From NCBI GenBank assembly GCA_020883125.1, contig JAHREW010000020.1, positions 45,841-109,840 of the forward strand: a DNA stretch of 64,000 nucleotides, written 5' to 3'. Position 1 is the first letter of the stretch. Every line of letters starts with the position of its first letter. Below, in pieces: positions 43,331-51,224 of this stretch. The position numbers were made by a program, and so were the translations under genes. This DNA is from Microcoleus sp. CAWBG506 (GTDB lineage Bacteria > Cyanobacteriota > Cyanobacteriia > Cyanobacteriales > Microcoleaceae). The notes below the pieces were generated by a model. That model did not search any database. It saw only the letters and a program-made list of their open reading frames with translations, and was not told the origin of the DNA.

Positions 43331-44351
43331 GTCCCCACTCGCTGGGGAAACTAATTGAATGGAAACGATTACCTTCTAACTCATTATTTAAAAACTTAAT
43401 AATTAATGTCCCCACTCGCTGGGGAAACTAATTGAATGGAAACTTATCAAGTTTGTCACCTTCTTTCAATTTGCGTTTATGTCCCCACTCGCTGGGGAAA
43501 CTAATTGAATGGAAACGCTCCTACTTCTAGGTAAAAAATGGTCAGAGTCAGAGTCCCCACTCGCTGGGGAAACTAATTGAATGGAAACTTTCCTGACTTT
43601 CATATGTCAAACAACAATTAGCTAAAGTCCCCACTCGCTGGGGAAACTAATTGAATGGAAACAGTACATTCTTACCATATGCGGGGTATCTCCTACCACG
43701 TCCCCACTCGCTGGGGAAACTAATTGAATGGAAACGTTAATTTAATTTTACTATTGTTATCTTCTTTACTTTTGTCCCCACTCGCTGGGGAAACTAATTG
43801 AATGGAAACTTACAATTAGAGTAATTAAACTTAGATTGTAGATATGTCCCCACTCGCTGGGGAAACTAATTGAATGGAAACATTCAAACATATTGGGCTG
43901 ATCGTGACACTCAAGTCCCCACTCGCTGGGGAAACTAATTGAATGGAAACTTGTACAGAACATCATCAATTCGAGTGCAATTTAAGTCCCCACTCGCTGG
44001 GGAAACTAATTGAATGGAAACCCAGCCGAGATTCCACTATCTTCATAAGCTTTGCGAATAGAGTCCCCACTCGCTGGGGAAACTAATTGAATGGAAACTC
44101 TAGATGGTTTCGCCTATCAAGAACCTATTTATTAACTTTCGTCCCCACTCGCTGGGGAAACTAATTGAATGGAAACTCATTGTAATGAAGCCATTTGCCG
44201 TCGATTTTAACTTCGGAATGAACGGGTCCCCACTCGCTGGGGAAACTAATTGAATGGAAACCTAATTGGTTGAGTCCAATTGAAAAGGGTTTTGACTTAA
44301 TCCATTGGTCAAAGTCCCCACTCGCTGGGGAAACTAATTGAATGGAAACCT

Positions 44352-44564
44352 AATTCAGCGGTAATAGTTACAGATGAATCTAGTTATATTGGTGACTCTA
44401 CTAAGAAAGAAATTAAGTTTATTGAAAACTTAGGAATTCCTTATTTCTGGTTTAACGGTAAAGAGTTTAGTGGGGTTACTAATCTTACTCCTAAAGACCA
44501 TTTAAGTAGCTATTTACCTATAATAGAAGATATTAATTGCAAACTTTTTGATAATTTAGTATAA
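44352..44564 (+). pseudogene. Truncated ORF, nucleoside deoxyribosyltransferase-like C-terminus
   Basis: An open frame of 70 codons that enters directly from the repeat and ends in TAA. It reads AVIVTDESSYIGDSTKKEIK, then FIENLGIPYFWFNG. The G-x-ST-xx-EI pattern followed by a 'gIPyFWF' strand is reminiscent of nucleoside 2-deoxyribosyltransferase-like or DUF4406-type proteins common in phages. The N-terminal half is missing. Confidence 0.5.
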
Positions 44565-44569
44565 AAAAT

Positions 44570-44707
44570 ATGAGACAAATTATTTCTGAAGTGCTAAAAA
44601 CTATTCCTTTTATTTCTGACAATCAAGTAGTATTAGGGGCTAGTGTTTTAACTCTATTCTTTTTAATTTTAATAGGAATAGTAATTACTTCCTTTATTAG
44701 AGAATGA
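44570..44707 (+). CDS. Small single-pass membrane protein inside the CRISPR array
   Basis: A complete 45-codon ORF starting 5 nt after the preceding stop. Residues about 20-42 (VVLGASVLTLFFLILIGIVI) are a membrane segment, flanked by a polar N-terminus (RQIISEVLKTIPFISDNQ) and a short SFIRE tail. The stop codon is 3 nt before the next repeat. No ribosome binding site is seen, but its tight spacing suggests a phage operon. Function unknown. Confidence 0.45.
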   Translation: MRQIISEVLKTIPFISDNQVVLGASVLTLFFLILIGIVITSFIRE

Positions 44708-47700
44708 ACCGTCCCCACTCGCTGGGGAAACTAATTGAATGGAAACCTCATAATGTGGTTTTTTGACGTGAATATAATGCTCAGTCCCCACTCGCTGGGG
44801 AAACTAATTGAATGGAAACTCCGTATACCTTTCAGCCATCCCCCACAATCTCATCCGTCCCCACTCGCTGGGGAAACTAATTGAATGGAAACAACTTTTA
44901 CGATCGTCGCACCGCTAGTAGAATCAAGTCCCCACTCGCTGGGGAAACTAATTGAATGGAAACTATAAGCAGCAGGAGTAACTTTACCTTTCATTTGGTT
45001 ATAGAAGTCCCCACTCGCTGGGGAAACTAATTGAATGGAAACCTTATAGGGTATTGAGTACACTAATAACCTCTCTGTATCTAGAAGGGTCCCCACTCGC
45101 TGGGGAAACTAATTGAATGGAAACACCGTAGTGAAGCCATTTGCCGTCGATTTTAACTTGTCCCCACTCGCTGGGGAAACTAATTGAATGGAAACTTGTT
45201 ATCAATCGAGCAACAGGAAATAAACGAAAAATTGCGCTTGGAGGTCCCCACTCGCTGGGGAAACTAATTGAATGGAAACTTGACTCATATCTGTATCAGG
45301 AGTGACACTAGATTTTAAGAGTCCCCACTCGCTGGGGAAACTAATTGAATGGAAACCTTTCTGATAATGAAGAAATCAAGGTTGGTGTAAAATACGCGTC
45401 CCCACTCGCTGGGGAAACTAATTGAATGGAAACTGGGAATGACTTTTTTGTAGGGTAAAGTCCATGTCGCTTCTTCGACGTCCCCACTCGCTGGGGAAAC
45501 TAATTGAATGGAAACCTCAGTACCTATTGGTAGACCAACGGATTCTCTTGTCGGGTCCCCACTCGCTGGGGAAACTAATTGAATGGAAACTCGAAAACTT
45601 GTCTAAATATTTAACTTGGCTAGGTGTCAAGTCCCCACTCGCTGGGGAAACTAATTGAATGGAAACTTTTGAGGGCTGATGCGTGGATCTGATATACAGT
45701 GTCCCCACTCGCTGGGGAAACTAATTGAATGGAAACTTTACCGTAGCCCACGTCCTGCGGACAGAATGCAATTCCTCCTCGCTTATGTCCCCACTCGCTG
45801 GGGAAACTAATTGAATGGAAACTACCTGTAGCTACTTTCTCATTATGAATTTTTACGTCCCCACTCGCTGGGGAAACTAATTGAATGGAAACCAGAATTC
45901 AACTTAAGTCAAATCTAATAACCTTAGTAGGTCCCCACTCGCTGGGGAAACTAATTGAATGGAAACTCATTGTAAAATGCGGTAGAAGTAGTTTGTTGAT
46001 TCGCTAAGTCCCCACTCGCTGGGGAAACTAATTGAATGGAAACTTCTATGCAACTGCTGAAAATAACGAAAATGCTTTGTCCCCACTCGCTGGGGAAACT
46101 AATTGAATGGAAACAGCCATACCTGCTTTACCAGGATTAGCTTTGACTGCATTAACAGGTCCCCACTCGCTGGGGAAACTAATTGAATGGAAACGGTTAA
46201 CCATTTTAGCTACAATCGAATCGTGTGTATAATGGTCCCCACTCGCTGGGGAAACTAATTGAATGGAAACTTTTAGTTTGCATATTCTGTTTCCAATGTT
46301 CGGTAAGGGTTGTCCCCACTCGCTGGGGAAACTAATTGAATGGAAACTGGCTTCAACTTCGGCGATATTCGCGGCCAAGATTGTCCCCACTCGCTGGGGA
46401 AACTAATTGAATGGAAACTTCTTTTTGCCCCGCAGCAAAACCTAATTTACTCAAAATTTGCTGGAGTCCCCACTCGCTGGGGAAACTAATTGAATGGAAA
46501 CAAAATTGACTTTCCGAGCGCTGTCAGTGTTCGTCTGCAACAAGTCCCCACTCGCTGGGGAAACTAATTGAATGGAAACCAGAAACAAAACAACCTCACG
46601 ATCACGCCAGCAAAGTTGCGTCCCCACTCGCTGGGGAAACTAATTGAATGGAAACTGATCTCAACGCAGCCACTGAGAATAGACCCAATACCGAGAGTCC
46701 CCACTCGCTGGGGAAACTAATTGAATGGAAACCCTGCGAAGAACACTTAATCTGCTACGATCGCCAGCTAGAGGCGACGGTCCCCACTCGCTGGGGAAAC
46801 TAATTGAATGGAAACTTTGTTCGTCGCAAAACGTGATTTCGCGGCCGGCATTTTTTCGTCCCCACTCGCTGGGGAAACTAATTGAATGGAAACCACCGAT
46901 CAATTCCACATCGTCGTAAGAAAGTGTCATCGACAAAGTGTCCCCACTCGCTGGGGAAACTAATTGAATGGAAACCATCTTTACTTCTTTGCCATAATCC
47001 CGGAGGTTCCGAATAAAACGTCCCCACTCGCTGGGGAAACTAATTGAATGGAAACTTTGACATCCCCAAATGGGATGTTGCCGATCGCCAAGTCAAATGT
47101 CCCCACTCGCTGGGGAAACTAATTGAATGGAAACTTGATAACCCCAAACAGATCGCTGAAGACTTGCTTAATTAGTCCCCACTCGCTGGGGAAACTAATT
47201 GAATGGAAACATCACTCCGGTGTTCCGACCCAAGCAATAAGTCAAGTCCCCACTCGCTGGGGAAACTAATTGAATGGAAACGCTAAAGTGGGTTCGTAAA
47301 CAAATCCCATTGTTTGATGAAAGTCCCCACTCGCTGGGGAAACTAATTGAATGGAAACAGGAGAACGCCTGAAGTTTGCGGACAATGATGAGGTCCCCAC
47401 TCGCTGGGGAAACTAATTGAATGGAAACTCCAAGTTAATCCTATATGGCTGAACACCGAAAGTATGGTCCCCACTCGCTGGGGAAACTAATTGAATGGAA
47501 ACCAGTTTAAACTACAGTTTAACGCTCAAGGTAAAAGTCCCCACTCGCTGGGGAAACTAATTGAATGGAAACTCTGTATCCTCAAAATACATATTAGATA
47601 CAATGTTAAGTCCCCACTCGCTGGGGAAACTAATTGAATGGAAACTCGGATTCTAGAGTAAAGGGAGTTATAAATTGCTTGTACGTCCCCACTCGCTGGG

Positions 47701-48560
47701 GAAACTAATTGAATGGAAACATTATAACTTTTTACGGTTAACCTTGTCTGAATGATGTCCCCACTCGCTGGGGAAACTAATTGAATGGAAACTTGATTGT
47801 TTCCCCGTTAACAACCTTATCTTTCTCGTCCCCACTCGCTGGGGAAACTAATTGAATGGAAACCTTGTTTTATTGAATCCTGTATTATAGGTAAACTCTC
47901 TTCTGTCCCCACTCGCTGGGGAAACTAATTGAATGGAAACCTGCGACGCTAGAAATGCGGCCGCACCAATCAGCGCGCCCAAGTCCCCACTCGCTGGGGA
48001 AACTAATTGAATGGAAACTTTCACAATACCAATGAAAAAACGGTGTGATGAATTCCCTTTCATGTCCCCACTCGCTGGGGAAACTAATTGAATGGAAACT
48101 TAAGTTAAAGATTTTACCTTTATCTACTTCTGACTCACTAGAAGTCCCCACTCGCTGGGGAAACTAATTGAATGGAAACCAACTGTACTCTAATTCGATG
48201 TTGCCACGTTTTTTTGTCCCCACTCGCTGGGGAAACTAATTGAATGGAAACAAAATAACCTTCATCGGTACGTTAAATACAACTTTTGTCCCCACTCGCT
48301 GGGGAAACTAATTGAATGGAAACGTTTCTAAAAAAGGTGGAGAATGGAGATTTTTACCGTCCCCACTCGCTGGGGAAACTAATTGAATGGAAACGTCCAG
48401 CCGTAGTCATCACCGTTGGTGGGGCCGGCGATAACCAGTCCCCACTCGCTGGGGAAACTAATTGAATGGAAACTTCATGGTTTCCTCCTAGTGGTTGAAT
48501 ATAGTTGCGAATGGGTTTGAGTCCCCACTCGCTGGGGAAACTAATTGAATGGAAACATAA

Positions 48561-48582
48561 TAGGCCCGGTGGGTAGGGCCTA
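48561..48582 (-). terminator. Hairpin downstream of the ORF in the second insert
   Basis: A 7-bp stem TAGGCCC/GGGCCTA with an 8-nt loop lies 3 bp after the stop codon of the minus-strand ORF. It looks like the terminator of the captured phage unit, with only a short T-rich end. Confidence 0.5.
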
Positions 48583-48585
48583 CTA

Positions 48586-48801
48586 TCACTTCTTCTTACA
48601 GTGATGGTTGTTGGGGAACCACTCACACCTGATTATCCCTGCTGTATTCCTCTCAATGACTGAGGGGAAGTGCTCATCACCTAGTATATCTAGGTTGATA
48701 TTTAAGGCTACCTTGATACCATAAGCTAGATAGGCACCCACACACATACCAACACTGACACCAACACTTTCAACTACTCTCATAGCATATTCCTGTGACA
48801 T
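48586..48801 (-). CDS. Small membrane-like ORF in the second insert
   Basis: A 71-codon ORF starting MSQEYAMRVVESVGVSVGMC and including a hydrophobic helix (GVSVGMCVGAYLAYGIKVAL), then a charged tail ending HHCKKK. It starts 9 nt after the stop of a preceding frame. It is probably a phage gene of unknown function; expression inside the array is uncertain. Confidence 0.45.
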   Translation of the reverse strand: MSQEYAMRVVESVGVSVGMCVGAYLAYGIKVALNINLDILGDEHFPSVIERNTAGIIRCEWFPNNHHCKKK

Positions 48802-48810
48802 AGCACAGTA

Positions 48811-48855
48811 TTAATGGGATTGATGCCTCGGATTGACATCCATAGGCACCATGAA
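48811..48855 (-). pseudogene. 3' end of a second gene in the insert
   Basis: Fourteen codons (FMVPMDVNPRHQSH) and a TAA, beginning exactly at the boundary of repeat 66. It looks like the very end of the gene preceding the 71-codon ORF in the source genome. Confidence 0.4.
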
Positions 48856-48971
48856 GTCCCCACTCGCTGGGGAAACTAATTGAATGGAAACGAACTGTTC
48901 TGTACCCCATTGTTGGAATACCTTATAGATATCATGTCCCCACTCGCTGGGGAAACTAATTGAATGGAAAC

Positions 48972-49047
48972 TTAAAAAAGCAGCCAAGGTTTCCATCTTG
49001 ACTGCTTTTAATTTTCCCATCCTGCCAAAAACTAATTGAATCGAAAC
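48972..49047 (+). terminator. Terminal spacer with terminator-like hairpin and decayed repeat
   Basis: After the last intact repeat the sequence AAAGCAGCCAAG pairs with CTTGACTGCTTT (one mismatch), followed by TAATTTT, a candidate terminator for the pre-crRNA. A decayed repeat follows: only the right half is recognisable (AAACTAATTGAATCGAAAC, about 49028-49046, one substitution). This marks the oldest end of the array. Confidence 0.65.
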
Positions 49048-49063
49048 GGGCTACACAATTTTA

Positions 49064-49210
49064 TACCAATTTAAAAAAAATATTCCTACAAAAAAGAAAT
49101 TAGAGGTTTTTACCTGTAGGGACACGGCAGTGCCGTATCCGGCAATTTATGATGATGACAGATCATTTATATACGCTGAATAAGCGTAGCAACAATTTGT
49201 CAAAATGGTA
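49064..49210 (+). mobile_element. MITE, TACCAATT family, diverged copy
   Basis: A 147-bp unit bounded by TACCAATTT and AAAATGGTA (one mismatch from perfect inverted repeats) and flanked by TTA at 49061-49063 and 49211-49213. The interior differs from the copies at 16400 and 50343 and carries a CGGCAGTGCCG core. It sits directly at the trailer of the array. Confidence 0.5.
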
Positions 49211-49257
49211 TTACATATTTTCAAAACGCTTGCTATAATTATTAATATTATGCAAAT

Positions 49258-49570
49258 TATATTTTATTTGCACTAGCAGAAGCTGGATACGGCAGTGCCG
49301 TTTCCCTACAAATACAAATTATATTTCATTTGCACGAACACTGATCGCATAGGGCAGTGCCGTTTCCCTACAAATCAAATTATATTTCATTTGCACCAGC
49401 ATCGGCCGGATACGGCAGTGCCGTTTCCCTACAAATACAAATTATATTTCATTTGCACCAGCATCGGCCGGATACGGCAGTGCCGTTTCCCTACAAATAC
49501 AAATTATATTTCATTTGCACGAACACCGATCGCATACGGCAGTGCCGTTTCCCTACAAATGAGATTCTCT
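49258..49570 (+). repeat. Five tandem 62-bp repeats with CGGCAGTGCCG core
   Basis: Core motifs at 49290, 49352, 49413, 49475 and 49537 give spacings of 62, 61, 62 and 62 bp. Each unit has ATATTTCATTTGCAC, a variable 15-nt part, and TACGGCAGTGCCGTTTCCC. The variable parts alternate between two types (ATCGGCCGG and CGATCGCA), like a duplicated binding-site array. No protein is likely. Confidence 0.85.
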
Positions 49571-49723
49571 AATATCGATAATAGTTCGATCGCACAACAC
49601 GACATCAAAAATATATCACAACTTGCACAATCCAGACAAAGAAACCGGGTTTTTTAGCAAATCTGCGGGTTCCAGCGAATAATTTTCGTAAAAAAACCCG
49701 GTTTCTGGCCACCCACGCGCAAT
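49571..49723. repeat. AGAAACCGGGTTT hairpin, second copy
   Basis: The inverted repeat lies at 49640-49706. It is just downstream of prxQ, which reads leftward, and may serve as its terminator. Confidence 0.6.
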
Positions 49724-50182
49724 CTAGCTTTTGATAGCTTCCAAAGTCTTCAGCGCTTCCGAAATGTGAGCCTTAAAATCGAGCATTGAGTCAAAAATAT
49801 GCTTGACAACACCTTGTTTGTCAATCACATAAGTCACCCTACCCGGCATAATCCACAGTGTAGGCGGAACCCCGTACAATTGCCGAACTTTATTACCCGT
49901 ATCGCTCAACAAAGTAAAAGGTAACTGATATTTCGAGGCAAATTTCTCGTGAGACTGCTGCGAATCATCGCTAATCCCAATTACTTCTGCACCAGCGTCT
50001 TTGAAAACTTCATAACTATCACGAAAAGCGCAAGCTTCCGCCGTGCATCCCGGTGTATCGTCTTTGGGGTAAAAGTAGACGACGACATTTTTTTTACCTC
50101 GAAAGTTCTTGAGGCTAACTGATGTGCCAGTTTGCGACGTTAAGGTGAAATCCGGTGCGATGTCTCCTAATTTGACTGTCAT
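49724..50182 (-). CDS. Peroxiredoxin Q (Bcp family)
   Basis: A 152-residue thiol peroxidase. MTVKLGDIAPDFTLTSQTG, the active site YPKDDTPGCTAEACAFRD with peroxidatic Cys46 and resolving Cys51, and the later LLSDTGNKVRQLYGV fit PrxQ. It reduces hydrogen peroxide and lipid hydroperoxides using thioredoxin and is a monomeric atypical two-Cys enzyme. It appears monocistronic. Confidence 0.95.
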   Translation of the reverse strand: MTVKLGDIAPDFTLTSQTGTSVSLKNFRGKKNVVVYFYPKDDTPGCTAEACAFRDSYEVFKDAGAEVIGISDDSQQSHEKFASKYQLPFTLLSDTGNKVRQLYGVPPTLWIMPGRVTYVIDKQGVVKHIFDSMLDFKAHISEALKTLEAIKS

Positions 50183-50264
50183 ATTTTGGGTTTGATGAAC
50201 AGAATCTAATACATATTACTCTACACCAAACTGGTCAAGCTTAGTTGACTGAGACACTCCCTAT

Positions 50265-50736
50265 TCGGCAATAGCTAGCTTGACACAAGCACGAACTCCT
50301 TGCCAATCTCGTTCCGATAGCTGCCCAATACGAACCAAGTTATACCAATTTAATGTGAAGTTGCACATATTCCGATCCCCCTAAATCCCCCTTAAGAAGG
50401 GGGACTTTGATTGGACTCTTGTCCCCCCCTTTTTAAGGGGGGTTAGGGGGGATCGAATTCTATGCAGCTTCATAAACAATTGGTATTAGCAGCAGGAGGC
50501 AATGTTACGATGAAACTCCGAAAAACGGATGCAGCCCGTAAACCGGCTGCTTGCCAGTCTTGAAGCACGTAATCGGTTATACCTAGCATAGTTGTCTGAG
50601 TTGTAATCAACCCAACTATGACATCAGGGCGATTTGCATGGTAAGTTGCTGAGGACAAAACAACAGCAGGGCGACGCTTAATGCCCGTAACGCCAGGGAA
50701 ATCAACTGTTATAATGTCACCGGGATTAAAGCTCAC
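50265..50736 (-). pseudogene. PemK/MazF-type toxin gene split by a MITE
   Basis: The GTG at 50736, with AGGAGA upstream and a one-base overlap with the antitoxin stop, starts a protein with SFNPGDIITVDFPGVTGIKR, RPAVVLSS and VGLITTQTT, the MazF/PemK endoribonuclease fold. The reading frame runs to residue 83 (TLPPAA) and then into the MITE, stopping at 50470. Removing the element at 50343-50485 plus one TTA restores a continuous frame, ending LVRIGQLSERDWQGVRACVK and a stop at about 50265. The interrupted protein loses the C-terminal roughly 25 residues and is probably inactive. Confidence 0.85.
50343..50485 (-). mobile_element. MITE, TACCAATT family, in the toxin gene
   Basis: A 143-bp element with inverted ends TACCAATT/AATTGGTA and TTA duplicated on both sides (50340-50342 and 50486-50488). 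The interior GATCCCCC...GGGGGATC blocks match the copy at 16400-16545 in opposite orientation. The direct TTA repeat marks a 3-bp target duplication. Confidence 0.9.
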
Positions 50737-50957
50737 TAATCCATCTCCTGGCTATCGGGATAAGCACTTGCAGCATATTCTGTGGAAAAAATAGCTAAGT
50801 CGAGTTGGTCTTGTTCTGTCCAGCTATCACTTTCGTCAACAACATCTATATTAGATTGTACCAGATTATTGAGAATTAATGTGGCTAATCGCAATCGATC
50901 GGATGGCGATAAAAGGCTGATGAATTGAGTATAGATTTCTTGAATTGTAGTTGGCAT
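50736..50957 (-). CDS. Antitoxin of the MazF/PemK-like pair
   Basis: A 73-residue acidic protein (MPTTIQEIYTQFISLLSPSD, then RLATLILNNLVQ, and an acidic tail DESDSWTEQDQLDLAIFSTE). Such proteins are typical cyanobacterial antitoxins paired with PemK-like toxins, with a helical DNA-binding or dimerisation part and a toxin-binding tail. Its stop overlaps the toxin GTG by one base. With the toxin interrupted, it may now be free to drift. Confidence 0.7.
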   Translation of the reverse strand: MPTTIQEIYTQFISLLSPSDRLRLATLILNNLVQSNIDVVDESDSWTEQDQLDLAIFSTEYAASAYPDSQEMD

Positions 50958-51016
50958 GATTCAGTTTTATAATCCTTTATTGTCCATTTTACAGGCTTCT
51001 AGGAAATCTTGTTTTT

Positions 51017-51159
51017 CAGGGCTGTTTCATTCTCGAAAAAATCCAGGTTTTGTAGGGGTAGTGCCCCCGTGCCTACCCCCTCCAACGACGATTTGTGGTC
51101 GTTTCAGCCATTGGGGCAGCCACGGGGGGCAGCCCCTACAAGAGAATGAAACAGCCCTG
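51017..51159. mobile_element. MITE-like element with 18-bp perfect inverted repeats
   Basis: A 143-bp unit bounded by CAGGGCTGTTTCATTCTC at 51017-51034 and its complement at 51142-51159, with inner GGGGTAGTGCCCCCG-type palindromes. TTGTTTTT occurs on both sides (51009-51016 and 51162-51169), a possible 8-bp duplication if the right end extends two bases. It encodes nothing. Confidence 0.65.
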
Positions 51160-51224
51160 TATTGTTTTTATCTAGGAGTATCACAGACTATGATACATTG
51201 ACTTTTGTCATTAACAACACCCGA

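Larger units (their letters stand above)
44350..44710 (+). other. 361-bp phage-like insert between repeats 14 and 15
   Basis: The interval between two perfect repeats is nearly ten times a normal spacer and is AT-rich. It holds the end of one ORF and a complete small membrane-protein ORF on the array strand, both with protein-like composition. There is no repeat remnant inside. It may be an over-long captured fragment of mobile-element DNA or an insertion that replaced a spacer. Confidence 0.85.
48557..48855 (-). other. 299-bp phage-like insert between repeats 65 and 66
   Basis: The second abnormal inter-repeat interval. Read on the minus strand it contains 14 codons of an upstream gene's end, a complete 71-codon ORF and a hairpin resembling a terminator, filling the space between two perfect repeats. 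The layout repeats that of the 361-bp insert, in opposite orientation. Confidence 0.8.
43331..48971 (+). CRISPR. Type III-B CRISPR array, 67 intact repeats
   Basis: I counted 67 identical 36-bp repeats, the first at 43331-43366 and the last at 48936-48971. The repeat begins GTCCCCACTCGCTGGGGAAA and ends GAATGGAAAC; a 5-bp stem TCCCC/GGGGA with a seven-base loop can form, and the end supplies the ATGGAAAC-type 5' handle. Normal spacers are about 33-50 nt. Repeats 14-15 are separated by 361 bp and 65-66 by 299 bp. The leader and cas1-cas2 are at the left, so the newest spacers are near 43.4 kb. The repeat resembles that of the Synechocystis type III-Bv array. Open frames on the minus strand reading FHSISFPSEWG are repeat translations, not genes. 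Confidence 0.99.

Noticed and set aside
43766..48152. Minus-strand ORFs repeating FHSISFPSEWG and VSIQLVSPASG
   Set aside because: They are translations of the CRISPR repeat in different frames with spacers between; not proteins.
49295..49657. Forward ORF with PFPYKYKLYFIC repeats
   Set aside because: It is the 62-bp DNA repeat read in one frame; no start signal and no protein-like composition.
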